Source of the DNA: Stakelama saccharophila
GTDB lineage: Bacteria; Pseudomonadota; Alphaproteobacteria; Sphingomonadales; Sphingomonadaceae
Assembly (NCBI RefSeq): GCF_032229225.1
Contig: NZ_CP135076.1
Location: 1,655,001-1,719,000, forward strand
Length of the DNA stretch: 64,000 nt
Reading direction: 5' to 3'
Below, in pieces: positions 34,602-42,897 of this stretch. A program made the translations under genes and the position numbers. The notes under the pieces are model-generated. The model worked only from the letters and a program-made list of their open reading frames with translations, did not search any database and was not told the DNA's origin. Every line of letters starts with the position of its first letter. Within the stretch, counting starts at the first letter, position 1.

Positions 34602-35435
34602 TCAAGCATCGAGGCCGTAGAATTGCATTGCCGCGCCGGCGAACAGCCGCTGTTCCGCCGCTTCGTTCAGCGCACCGGCAAGCGCACGCGTATCGCGAAC
34701 CCAGTCGCCATAGCTGTCGCCGGTGTGAAGCAGCACCGGCCAATCGCTGCCCCACATCGTGCGCTGGCCGAAGACCTTGAGGATGTGGGCGACATAGGGG
34801 CGCAGCGCGTCCGTCTGCTGTCCCGGCGCTTGTTCGGTGCGCAATCCCGACAGCTTGCACCAGATGTTGGGCAGCGCGGCGAGTGCGGTCATGTCGTCGC
34901 GCCACGGATCGAGTTCGCCGGTCGCCGCAAAAGGCTTGGCGCCGTGGTCGATGACGATCGGCAGGTCGGGCCAGGCGACGGCGAAGCGGCGCAGCGATTT
35001 CAGGTGGCGCGGCTGGACCAGCGCGTCGAAGCGCAGGCCATGCGCGATCATGGCGGCGATCGCGGGGACGATGTCGTCGCGCAGGATCCAGTTGCTGTCG
35101 TCGATCGCCTGCAGCATCGGGCGCAACCCGACCAGCTTGTCGCGTCCGGCGAGGTCGGCGATGCGCTCGGCGGCGTCGGCGCGTTCGAAATCGACCCAGC
35201 CGACGATGGCGCGGACGAGCGGGTCGTTGCCGACTGTCGCGCACATCCAGTCGGTGTCGCGGTCGTCGGGCTGCGACTGGACGAGCACGGTGCCGACAAG
35301 GTCGAGATCGCCCGCTTCGTCACGCAAGTCGTCGGGACCGAAATCGCGGTGGATGCGCGGCCATTCCGCATCGGGCCAGCTATGGCCGGGGCCGCCGATC
35401 TTCCAGAAATGCTGATGCGCGTCGACGATGCGCAC
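34602..35435 (-). CDS. Amidohydrolase-family L-fuconolactonase
   Basis: This 277-residue metal-dependent hydrolase of the amidohydrolase-2 type has an N-terminal 'RIVDAHQHFWKIG', 'VLVQSQPDDRDTDWMC', 'GLRPMLQAIDDSNWI', 'LPIVIDHGAKPF', 'NIWCKLSGLRTE' and the metal aspartate in 'MWGSDWPVLLHTGDSY'. This is the L-fucono-1,4/1,5-lactonase pattern. It hydrolyses the dehydrogenase product to L-fuconate. It starts with GTG three bases after the regulator's stop codon, so the two are cotranscribed. Confidence 0.9.
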   Translation of the reverse strand: MRIVDAHQHFWKIGGPGHSWPDAEWPRIHRDFGPDDLRDEAGDLDLVGTVLVQSQPDDRDTDWMCATVGNDPLVRAIVGWVDFERADAAERIADLAGRDKLVGLRPMLQAIDDSNWILRDDIVPAIAAMIAHGLRFDALVQPRHLKSLRRFAVAWPDLPIVIDHGAKPFAATGELDPWRDDMTALAALPNIWCKLSGLRTEQAPGQQTDALRPYVAHILKVFGQRTMWGSDWPVLLHTGDSYGDWVRDTRALAGALNEAAEQRLFAGAAMQFYGLDA

Positions 35436-35438
35436 CGG

Positions 35439-36152
35439 TCAGAACATGCCCAATATACGCTGTAGCGCCGCCTGGAAATGCGCCGCCAGTGCGGCCTCGG
35501 CGGCGTCGGGATCGCGCTTTTCGATCGCATGTAGAATGTTCATATGCTCGCGCAGCGTGCGCAGCGCGAGCGGCTGCGTGACCAGTCGTTCGAGGCGGAT
35601 AAGCCGAACATAGTTTTTCAGCCGCCGCGCCGTGTTCTCGACCAGCGGGTTGCGCAGGCTGGCGAGCATCCCGCCATGGAGCCGTTCCTCGAGATCGTCG
35701 AGCTTGTCGATCGTCTCGGACCCGAAGGCGCCGCCCTCGATTTCGGCGATCAACGCTTCGTGCTCGGCGATCATGCCCGCGATTTCCTGCGCATCGCCCG
35801 ATTCGGCATAGCTGCGCGCGGCCGAACGTTCGATGATCGTGCGGAACTGATAGGTCGAACGCGCGAGTTCCAGGTCGGGCTTGAGAAACTGGATCCCCGA
35901 GCGCGGATGAATGGTCAGCACGCCTTCGGCTTCGAGCACGCGCAGCGCGTCGCGGAGCGGCTGAACCGGAATCCCCAGCATCCCGACCAGCGCATTCTGC
36001 GAAACGAATGCGCCGGCGGGCACCGTGCGGTCGAACAGCCCTTCGAGGATCTTGCGATAGGCGATATCGCTCAACCGCTCATGCTCTGTGGAGACTGCGC
36101 GGGTCTTGGTCTGCTTCGAACTTGCCGCTTGCTTCATTTTCTTATCTGCCAT
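35439..36152 (-). CDS. GntR-family (FCD) regulator of the fucose cluster
   Basis: This 237-residue protein has a lysine-rich N-terminus and a GntR winged helix ('AYRKILEGLFDRTVPAGAFVSQNALVGMLGIPVQPLRDALRVLEAEGVLTIHPRSG'). The FCD domain spans about residues 90-230, with 'LEERLHGGMLASLRNPLVENTARRL' and 'EHMNILHAIEKRDPDAAEAALAAHF'. A family B operator overlaps its own ATG and another lies 13 bp upstream, in the 59-bp divergent gap to the dehydratase, a layout typical of autoregulation. It probably senses an intermediate of L-fucose oxidation (inference). Confidence 0.92.
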   Translation of the reverse strand: MADKKMKQAASSKQTKTRAVSTEHERLSDIAYRKILEGLFDRTVPAGAFVSQNALVGMLGIPVQPLRDALRVLEAEGVLTIHPRSGIQFLKPDLELARSTYQFRTIIERSAARSYAESGDAQEIAGMIAEHEALIAEIEGGAFGSETIDKLDDLEERLHGGMLASLRNPLVENTARRLKNYVRLIRLERLVTQPLALRTLREHMNILHAIEKRDPDAAEAALAAHFQAALQRILGMF

Positions 36153-36159
36153 ATCTCAA
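36146..36159. promoter_or_regulatory. Family B operator overlapping the GntR regulator start codon
   Basis: CTGCCATATCTCAA is a match to TTNNGATATCNNAA with three mismatches, and the following ATGG also recurs at 28363 and 48408. It covers the regulator's ATG (36150-36152). Confidence 0.5.
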
Positions 36160-36164
36160 TGGTG

Positions 36165-36178
36165 TTCTGATATTTCAA
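36165..36178. promoter_or_regulatory. Family B operator in the divergent regulator/dehydratase gap
   Basis: TTCTGATATTTCAA matches the family B palindrome with a single change in the core (GATATT). It lies 33 bp before the dehydratase ATG and 13 bp upstream of the regulator start. Confidence 0.6.
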
Positions 36179-36211
36179 ATAGGGCAATCTGACCAGACTG
36201 TAGTGGGGAAA

Positions 36212-37357
36212 ATGCGGATAGTCGACTTTCAAATCACGCGCTTTCAGTTCGGTCGTGACCGCACGATCGGCGACAGTCAGGTGCGTGCCGACGCCGTTCA
36301 TGTCGCGGCGGTCGAACTTGTCGCGGACGACGGGACGCGAGGCCTGGGCTTCTTGCAGACGCTGTTCTATCCGCTGCCGGCGGAGAGCGAGATCGTCCGC
36401 GTCTTCGCCGAAGAGGTCTGGCCGAATATCGAAGGGCAGTCGCCGGCGACGCTGGCGCACCGCGTGGCGCGGCCGCGCGGCGGCAACAACCGTGTCCATT
36501 CGATCGGCTTTGGTGAGGCGCTGCAACAGGCGGTGTGGGATCTTTTCGCGAAGTCGGTCGCGATGCCCTTGTGGAAACTGCTCGGCGGCGGAGATCGCGA
36601 CAGGGTCCGCGCCTATGCCAGCGGACTCGATTATCACCTGTCCGATCACGATTTCTCCGAACTGTTCGGCCGCGCCGCCGAACAAGGCTTTACCGCTTTC
36701 AAGATCAAGGTCGGGCATCCCGAGTTCGACCGCGACCTTCACCGGCTCGCCCTGCTCAAAAAGGCGGTTGGCGGCGACAAGCTGGTGATGATCGACGCGA
36801 ACGAGGCATGGTCGCCGCGCCAGACGATCGCCAATCTGGAGGCGATGCGCAACGCCGGTCATCCGATCTACTGGATGGAAGACCCGATCCTGCGCCACGA
36901 TTTCGAAGGGCTGCGCGTGCTTCGTGCGGGGATCGGGCCGACATTGCTCAATTCGGGCGAATATCTCGACGTGTCGGGCAAGCGCGCGCTGATCGAGGCG
37001 CAGGTCGCCGATATGATCAACGTCCATGGCCATGTCACCGACGTAATGCGGATCGGCTGGCTTGCCGCCGAGCACGGCGTGCCGATCACGCTCGGCAACA
37101 GCTTTCTGGAGATCGGCGTCAACATGGCGCTGGCGCTGCCCGAGGTCGACTGGCTGGAATACAGCTATCAGAATTTCGACCATCTGGTGGAAGAGACGCA
37201 TGTCATTCGCGACGGCTTCATCCATGGCCGTGACGCACCGGGGCACGGTCTCGTGCTGAGCGAGGACGCGCGCACGCGCTGGCGCCGGCCCGATGTGCTT
37301 GCCGACGACGCGCTGGGCGATGCACCGCCGCAGGCGCGCTTGGCGGCGGCGCGCTGA
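36212..37357 (+). CDS. Enolase-superfamily acid-sugar dehydratase (mandelate racemase subgroup), probable L-fuconate dehydratase role
   Basis: This 381-residue protein has the enolase fold: an N-terminal capping domain, then the KxK motif in 'FTAFKIKVGHPEFDRDL', metal ligands in 'KLVMIDANEAWSP', 'IYWMEDPILRHD' and 'LLNSGEYLDVSG', and a histidine-bearing loop 'MINVHGHVTDVMRIGWLAAEHG'. ATG 36212 follows GGGGA and a longer in-frame reading from 36008 would cover the regulator gene. It is shorter than, and not obviously orthologous to, the well-known L-fuconate dehydratase. Context (fuconolactonase, KDF dehydrogenase) makes L-fuconate to 2-keto-3-deoxy-L-fuconate the best guess. Other sugar acids remain possible. 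Confidence 0.85.
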   Translation: MRIVDFQITRFQFGRDRTIGDSQVRADAVHVAAVELVADDGTRGLGFLQTLFYPLPAESEIVRVFAEEVWPNIEGQSPATLAHRVARPRGGNNRVHSIGFGEALQQAVWDLFAKSVAMPLWKLLGGGDRDRVRAYASGLDYHLSDHDFSELFGRAAEQGFTAFKIKVGHPEFDRDLHRLALLKKAVGGDKLVMIDANEAWSPRQTIANLEAMRNAGHPIYWMEDPILRHDFEGLRVLRAGIGPTLLNSGEYLDVSGKRALIEAQVADMINVHGHVTDVMRIGWLAAEHGVPITLGNSFLEIGVNMALALPEVDWLEYSYQNFDHLVEETHVIRDGFIHGRDAPGHGLVLSEDARTRWRRPDVLADDALGDAPPQARLAAAR

Positions 37358-37426
37358 CCCGCCTTTCCCGGTGAACGCCGTCGGCGCGCCGGTGACAAGG
37401 CCGCGGCGGCAAGCGAGAGAGTTGTG

Positions 37427-38719
37427 ATGGAAGAGGCAAATCCCACCGCCGGCCCCGGCCACCCGGATTGCGAGATCGGCGCGGGACCGTTCGTTGCCGG
37501 GCGCGAGAAATGGGTGCTGCTCGTGTCGATGGCGGTGGTATTCTTCCTGCTGCTGTCGCTCTATTGCGGCGTGCTGTCGGTGTTGCTGCCCAACCAGATC
37601 GAGCGGCTCAATCCCGACGGCAAGGCAGGCGACCTCGCGGTGGTGTTCGCCGTCACCTCGATATTCAGCACGCTGACGACACCGATCGCAGGCGCGCTTT
37701 CGGACCGGACGCGCACGCGGTTCGGCCGGCGTACGCCGTGGATCGTGCTGGGTTCGGTGCTCGGCGCGGCGTGCCTGATGCTGGTTTCGCAGATGACCGC
37801 GCTGTGGGCGATCACGTTGTTCTGGGTCGGTGCGACGATCACGCTCAATTCGATGCAGGCGGCGGTCACGACGATCGTCGCCGACCGCTTTCACGAGGAT
37901 GAGCGCGGCGTCGCCTCGGGTTTCGTGGGCGCGGGCATGACGGCGGGCTGCACCGTCGGCATCATCGTCGCCGGGCTGATCGCGCCGGCGATCACGAGCG
38001 CCTATTTCCTGTTCGCCATCGCGGTCGCGGCGGCGTGCATCCTGTTCGTGATCCTCAACCCCGAACCGCGCTTCACCGGCGGCCCGGCCGAGCCGTTCCG
38101 GCTACGCGAATTCGCCAAGAGCTTCTGGGTGTCCCCGCGCAAGCACCCTGATTTCGCCTGGGCGTTCCTCGGCCGTTTCACCATCTACATGGGCTATCAG
38201 GCGATCGTCACCTATCTGCTTTACATCCTTCAGGATTATATCCACCTGTCGGTTGCCCTTTCGAACGACACGATCGCCAAACTGTCGACGATCACCTTCA
38301 TCGCGCTGGTCTTCTCCGCCTTCGGCTCAGGCTTCCTTTCCGACAAATGGGGGCGCCGCAAACCGCTCGTGTTCGCCGCCAGCATCATCATGGGCGCGGC
38401 GATGATCGTCCCGCTGTTCCTCCCGACTGTGCAGGGGATGATCGGCTATGCGGTGCTGATCGGGCTGGGATACGGCGCGTTCATGTCGGTCGATATGGCG
38501 CTGATGACGCAGGTGCTGCCCAAGGCCGACGGCGGTGACACCGGCAAGGATCTGGGCCTGCTGACCACCGCGGTGAACATTCCGCAGATTCTGAGCCCGG
38601 TATGGGCGGCGTGGCTGCTCAACATGACCGGCGAGGATTACCGCGCGCTGTTCGTCTCGGCGATCGCGTTCGTGTTCGCCGGATCACTGTTCGTCTGGCC
38701 GATCCGCTCGGTGCGCTAG
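37427..38719 (+). CDS. MFS sugar transporter
   Basis: This is a 430-residue protein with 12 predicted membrane helices and two MFS loop motifs, 'GALSDRTRTRFGRRTPWIVLG' between helices 2 and 3 and 'GFLSDKWGRRKPLVFAAS' in the second half. It lies 69 bp downstream of the dehydratase on the same strand and is most likely its operon partner, importing L-fucose or a related sugar or lactone. GAGAGAG precedes the ATG. A GTG three bases earlier is an alternative. The last four bases overlap the stop of the convergent crotonase gene. Confidence 0.88.
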   Translation: MEEANPTAGPGHPDCEIGAGPFVAGREKWVLLVSMAVVFFLLLSLYCGVLSVLLPNQIERLNPDGKAGDLAVVFAVTSIFSTLTTPIAGALSDRTRTRFGRRTPWIVLGSVLGAACLMLVSQMTALWAITLFWVGATITLNSMQAAVTTIVADRFHEDERGVASGFVGAGMTAGCTVGIIVAGLIAPAITSAYFLFAIAVAAACILFVILNPEPRFTGGPAEPFRLREFAKSFWVSPRKHPDFAWAFLGRFTIYMGYQAIVTYLLYILQDYIHLSVALSNDTIAKLSTITFIALVFSAFGSGFLSDKWGRRKPLVFAASIIMGAAMIVPLFLPTVQGMIGYAVLIGLGYGAFMSVDMALMTQVLPKADGGDTGKDLGLLTTAVNIPQILSPVWAAWLLNMTGEDYRALFVSAIAFVFAGSLFVWPIRSVR

Positions 38720-39486
38720 CGTCGCTTGAAGTCGGGCGCGCGCTTTTCGGCGAAGGCGGCGCGGCCTTCGCTCGCATCCTCGGTCGCGAAACAGATCGCC
38801 TGCAGGTCGCGCTCATATTCCATCGCCTTGTCGAGCGGCATCGACACCGCGGCGCGCAGATTGAGCTTGGCCGTTTCCGCCGCGATCGGCGCGCGCGAGG
38901 CGATCGTCTTGGCAAGCGCGCGGGCATGATCCATCAGCGCTTCGGGCGCGACCACATCGCTGACCAGCCCCCAGTTGCGCGCGGTCTCCGCATCGATCGG
39001 GTCGCCGGTCATGATCATCTTGGCGGCGTTCGACATGCCGATCGAATGGGCGAGCATCGCGGCCATGCCGCCGCCGCCGATCCAGCCCAGCTTGATTTCG
39101 GGCGCGGCGAACTTCGCATTGGTCGAACAGACGCGGATATCGCACGACAGCGCCGTCTCCAGTCCGCCGCCCAGCGCATAGCCGTTCACTGCGGCGATGC
39201 TGGGTTTCAGAAGCTTGTGGATCGCGTCGCAATAGTCGTCCCGGTTGCGGAAGTTCCAGGGCGTTTCATAGCTGTCCAGCTCGGAAATGTCGGAACCGGC
39301 GCAGAACGCCTTGGGGCCTGCGCCCGTCACGATCACGCAACGGATATCGGGATTGCGGTTGCATTCCCCGGTCGCCGCGACGATCGCCCTGGACATAGCC
39401 GGCGTTGCCGCATTCAGCTTTTCCGGGCGATCGAGTGTGATCGTCGCGACGCGGCCATTGACGGTGAAGAGCAGATTGTCGGTCAT
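38716..39486 (-). CDS. Enoyl-CoA hydratase/isomerase (crotonase) family protein
   Basis: This 256-residue crotonase fold has the two oxyanion-hole segments 'KAFCAGSDISELDSY' and 'GYALGGGLETALSCDIRV', and the conserved glutamate in 'FAAPEIKLGWIGGGGMAAML'. Crotonases act on acyl-CoA thioesters, but the superfamily also contains hydrolases that cleave beta-diketones. Its place among fucose and sugar-acid genes, next to a CoA-transferase, is unusual. It converges on the MFS gene with overlapping stops and lies 151 bp downstream of the CoA-transferase. The reaction is not assignable from sequence. Confidence 0.88.
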   Translation of the reverse strand: MTDNLLFTVNGRVATITLDRPEKLNAATPAMSRAIVAATGECNRNPDIRCVIVTGAGPKAFCAGSDISELDSYETPWNFRNRDDYCDAIHKLLKPSIAAVNGYALGGGLETALSCDIRVCSTNAKFAAPEIKLGWIGGGGMAAMLAHSIGMSNAAKMIMTGDPIDAETARNWGLVSDVVAPEALMDHARALAKTIASRAPIAAETAKLNLRAAVSMPLDKAMEYERDLQAICFATEDASEGRAAFAEKRAPDFKRR

Positions 39487-39637
39487 GGCTGGATTCCTGT
39501 TGGCTCGACGCTGCTGAAGGCGTAGGCGCGGCGGATATCGTTTCCGGCGGCAACAGGCGCCCGGCCGCGACCGCCTGCCGCCGCCCGCAGCGCCTGATAT
39601 CCGCGCGGATGACCCCAGTTGAGCGCGCGGCGCCGCA

Positions 39638-40825
39638 TCAGTGCTGGCGGACGGCGCCGCCGTCGATCATCCGCGCGATGGCCGCCTCGTCAAAGCCCGC
39701 TTCGACCAGGATCTCGCGGCTATGCTCGCCAACAAGCGGCGCCCCGCGCGTGACCGCGGACGGCGTGGCGGCGAAACGGATGGGAAAGCCCGGCGCTTTC
39801 ACCCGGCCTTCCGTCGGATGATCATATTCGACGAATGTGCCGTTATGCGCGACCTGCGGGTCGGCGACCACATCATCATAGCCATAGACCGGTCCCGCCC
39901 AGATATCATGGGCGCGGAACAGTTCGAGCCATTCCCCGGTCGTCTTGTCGGTCAACCTTGCGCGCGTCCGCGCGAAAATCTCGTCGCGATGCGTCCAACT
40001 GTCGCGCTCATCGTCCATTGCGGCGAAGGCCGGCTCGTCGATCAACTCGCCCAGTGTCGCGAGATTGGCGAAGGCGAGCGCGAGATAGCCGTCCTTCGTC
40101 GCGAATACGCCGTAGGGCGCGCGGATATAGCAATGCGCGTGGGGCTCGGCCGAGCGGGTCTGCGGCTTGAGACCCTGGGTGAAGACCGACAATTCCTGCA
40201 TCTGGATGGTGATGACGGCGTCGAGCATGTTGACCTCGACCAACTGCCCCTCGCCGGTGCGCTCGCGGTGGAGCAGCGCGGCCAATGCGCCCTCGAACGC
40301 CGAATAGGCGGTGACGGCATCGGCGAGATACTGGCCGGCCGGCTGCGGCGGGTCGCCGGCGCGGCCGGTCGAAAGCATCGCGCCCGACATCGCCTGCAAC
40401 AACAGGTCCTGGCCGGGCAGCCTGGCGTACGGACCATCCTCGCCATAGCCCGACATGGAGATATAGATCAGCTTCGGGTTGATCGTCTTCAGCGTCGCAT
40501 AATCGACGCCCAGCCGCTTGGCGACGCCGGGGCGGTAGTTCTGCAGGAAGACGTCGGCGGTCTTCACCAGTTCGAGCAGCACGGCCTTGCCGTCGTCGGA
40601 CTTGAGATCGACCGCCAGCGAGCGCTTGTTGCGGTTGAGCGACAGGAACGAGCTGTTGATCTGCTTGCCCGTCGCGCCGCCGGCCGCGCGGTCGCGCTGC
40701 CATTCGCCGGTGACCGGCTCGACCTTCACCACATCCGCGCCGAGGTCGCCGAGGCGTTGCGCCGCGAACGGCCCCGCCATCGCGATCGAACAATCGAGCA
40801 CGCGATAGCCGCTCAAGATACCCAT
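39638..40825 (-). CDS. CaiB/BaiF-family (class III) CoA-transferase
   Basis: This 395-residue protein has 'GYRVLDCSIAMAGPFAAQRLGDLGADVVKVEP', 'FLSLNRNKRSLAVDLKSDDG', 'FLQNYRPGVAKRLGVDY' and the catalytic aspartate in 'LPGQDLLLQAMSG'. Class III CoA-transferases move CoA between carboxylic acids. It lies in a minus-strand run with an SDR upstream (20-bp gap) and a crotonase downstream. In this sugar-acid setting the acyl substrate is unknown. The combination could activate and process a hydroxy acid released from the sugar pathway (inference). Confidence 0.9.
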   Translation of the reverse strand: MGILSGYRVLDCSIAMAGPFAAQRLGDLGADVVKVEPVTGEWQRDRAAGGATGKQINSSFLSLNRNKRSLAVDLKSDDGKAVLLELVKTADVFLQNYRPGVAKRLGVDYATLKTINPKLIYISMSGYGEDGPYARLPGQDLLLQAMSGAMLSTGRAGDPPQPAGQYLADAVTAYSAFEGALAALLHRERTGEGQLVEVNMLDAVITIQMQELSVFTQGLKPQTRSAEPHAHCYIRAPYGVFATKDGYLALAFANLATLGELIDEPAFAAMDDERDSWTHRDEIFARTRARLTDKTTGEWLELFRAHDIWAGPVYGYDDVVADPQVAHNGTFVEYDHPTEGRVKAPGFPIRFAATPSAVTRGAPLVGEHSREILVEAGFDEAAIARMIDGGAVRQH

Positions 40826-40845
40826 GATGCCAATCCTGTCCTTCG

Positions 40846-41598
40846 TCAGTGCATGACCCAGCCGCCGTCGACATTCAGCGTCTGGCCGGTGATGAATCCT
40901 GCCTCGTCGGAAGCGAGAAAGGCGAGCGCGGCGGCGATGTCGCCGGCGTGCCCGCGCCGCTTGACCGCCTGATGGTCGAGCACGAAGCGCGTATAGCCTT
41001 CGGGATCGGGATGAATTTTCTCGGCATCGGTGGGGAAGGCGCCCGGCGAGACGGCGTTGACGGTGATGCCGTATTTGCCGAATTCACGCGCCCAGGTCCG
41101 CGCCAGCCCGATCAGCGCGCCCTTCGATGCGACATAGGGCGACAGCTTTTCCCACCCGCCATAGAAGGTGACGCTGGCGATATTGATGATCCGTCCCCAG
41201 CGCCGCCGGCGCATGCCGGGCAGCGCCACCTGCACCGCAACGATGCCGGCATCGACGTTGACGCGCTGCACCGCCTGATGCTCGGCGATCGTGTACTCCT
41301 CGAAGGGCTTGGATGGATAGATGGCGGCGTTGTTGATGACGACGTCGAAGCCGCCGACCCTTTTCAACGTGCCCTCGAGATCGGCGCGGAAGCCGTCGAG
41401 ATCCGAAAGGTCGCATTCCAGTACGATCAGCCGCTCCTGCTGATCGGCCGGCACCGCGTCCCTGAGGGCGGCGATCTTGTCGGGATTGTTGTCCACGGCG
41501 ACGACGTTCGCACCGCGTTCGATGAAGCCGACCGTGGTATCGAGGCCCAGCCCGCCCGCCGCGCCGGTGTAGAGGATGGTGTGCCCGGCAATGCTCAT
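40846..41598 (-). CDS. SDR-family oxidoreductase
   Basis: This 250-residue short-chain dehydrogenase has the cofactor loop 'LYTGAAGGLGLDTTVGFIERG' and acidic 'VVAVDNN' (NAD preference). It also has 'VVINNAAIYPSKPFEEYT', the catalytic Ser in 'IINIASVTFYGG', Tyr/Lys in 'LSPYVASKGALIGLARTWA', and the C-terminal 'GFITGQTLNVDGGWVMH'. Its ATG overlaps the stop of the DUF4432 epimerase gene by four bases, so it probably oxidises the sugar or sugar acid handled by that protein. The substrate is unknown. Confidence 0.9.
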   Translation of the reverse strand: MSIAGHTILYTGAAGGLGLDTTVGFIERGANVVAVDNNPDKIAALRDAVPADQQERLIVLECDLSDLDGFRADLEGTLKRVGGFDVVINNAAIYPSKPFEEYTIAEHQAVQRVNVDAGIVAVQVALPGMRRRRWGRIINIASVTFYGGWEKLSPYVASKGALIGLARTWAREFGKYGITVNAVSPGAFPTDAEKIHPDPEGYTRFVLDHQAVKRRGHAGDIAAALAFLASDEAGFITGQTLNVDGGWVMH

Positions 41599-42785
41599 GC
41601 CCCCGCCTCCCGTCCGCCGATCGGCGGGAAATTGCCCGAGGGCTCGGGAAAGTCCGCCTCCGGCTGTTGCGCGAGGCCGGTGATCCGGGCTTCGGCGGCG
41701 GCGATGGCATCGGTACTGTCGAGGATCGAGAACACCGTGTCGTAGCGGCGTTCCTCACCATGTTCGAGCCAGATGAGTTCGCCGCGATCCTTGGCGAATG
41801 GCTTGCCGAGGACGTGGTTGGTCGATGGTTCAATGCCGAGCGCATATTGGCCGGCTTGCAGGTTCTGCCATTCGAACTGACAGGGGAACTGGTTCTTGCG
41901 CGTTTCTACCTGAACACCGAAGCCAAGGGCGTCGTTGACCAGCGCCACCGGCACTGCGCCATTGCCGTCCGCCGCTATGTCATGCTGCCAGACCTGTTCG
42001 TGAAAATCGCGCTGCGGGGCGGGAAGGGTGCGATAGCCGACCCCCTGCTTGCGATAGGCGTCGCCGGCATGGGCGGCCCAGACCACGTCCTTCACCGGGG
42101 CGAGATAGCGCGATCCCTCCGCCACCACCGGATGGCCGACATTGATGTGATAGACCAGCATATGCGGCGTGCGATAGAAGCCGTGATTGACGACGCGGTC
42201 GTGGAGATGGATTTCGTCGCTGCCAACTTCAGCTTCAATGCGGCGGATCAGATGCAGGTCCTCGCCGAAAACCGTCGATTGCTGCACCACGCCCTCGCAC
42301 CACAGGAAACAGCGGTCGCCGTCCCAGCGCTCGCCATAGCCGGTCAGCCGCGCCGGGATCGTGCCGATGCGTCCATGGAGCGAGGACGATATCTTCTCAC
42401 GCGGGCCATAGACATAATGGCCGGCATCGTCGTCATCCATGAACAGCGTGTGGTCGAGCCCGCAGGTGACGATCAGGCCGGAAAAGGAGCGCAGCCAGGC
42501 CAGTCCGCCTTCGCCCTCATATTCGTGGAGGAAGGCGTTGCGGAAGCCGGCGGGCGAGTGCCAGCCCACCGCGCGGCCCTTGTGCTCGCAATCTGCGATG
42601 TCGAGCGCGCGATCGACCAGCACGGTGAAACGCAGGCCGGTGCCGGTACGGAATTCGAGCATGCGGATGCCGCGTTCCAGCCCGTCGCCGAGCGTCATCA
42701 GCCGCACCCCGGCATATTGCGACAGCATGCCGCTCGTCTCCGCCACCTCGCGGCGGGTCATTGCGCGGCCGAACAACTGGACCAT
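41595..42785 (-). CDS. DUF4432 aldose 1-epimerase-like protein
   Basis: This 396-residue beta-sandwich protein is of the galactose mutarotase-like superfamily. Segments 'GIRMLEFRTGTGLRFTVLVDRALDIADCEHKG', 'VGWHSPAGF', 'FSGLIVTCGLDHTLF', 'LHGRIGTIPARL', 'YHINVGHPVV' and 'LGIEPSTNHVLGKPFAKDRGEL' are typical of DUF4432 proteins encoded in sugar-acid clusters. Start ATG 42785 has GAGGAG eight bases upstream. Codons from 42839 have none. It begins the unit with the SDR. A GATATATC element lies about 100 bp upstream at the end of the glycerate kinase gene. Probably a mutarotase or isomerase for the cluster's sugar. Confidence 0.85.
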   Translation of the reverse strand: MVQLFGRAMTRREVAETSGMLSQYAGVRLMTLGDGLERGIRMLEFRTGTGLRFTVLVDRALDIADCEHKGRAVGWHSPAGFRNAFLHEYEGEGGLAWLRSFSGLIVTCGLDHTLFMDDDDAGHYVYGPREKISSSLHGRIGTIPARLTGYGERWDGDRCFLWCEGVVQQSTVFGEDLHLIRRIEAEVGSDEIHLHDRVVNHGFYRTPHMLVYHINVGHPVVAEGSRYLAPVKDVVWAAHAGDAYRKQGVGYRTLPAPQRDFHEQVWQHDIAADGNGAVPVALVNDALGFGVQVETRKNQFPCQFEWQNLQAGQYALGIEPSTNHVLGKPFAKDRGELIWLEHGEERRYDTVFSILDSTDAIAAAEARITGLAQQPEADFPEPSGNFPPIGGREAGA

Positions 42786-42883
42786 CGACGGGCTCCTCTG
42801 CCGTTTTGCCGGCGTCCTGCACTGGGTGCGGGCCGACATTTCGTGCGGATGCCTGTCTAGTGAAAACGATCAACTATCGCAAT

Positions 42884-42897
42884 AGATATATCAGTTT
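42884..42897. promoter_or_regulatory. A/T-rich operator-like site upstream of the DUF4432 unit
   Basis: AGATATATCAGTTT (within AATAGATATATCAGTTTATC) overlaps the stop of the glycerate kinase gene. It shares the GATAT...CAG elements of family B with an altered centre. Likely promoter/operator region for the unit starting at 42785. Confidence 0.35.
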
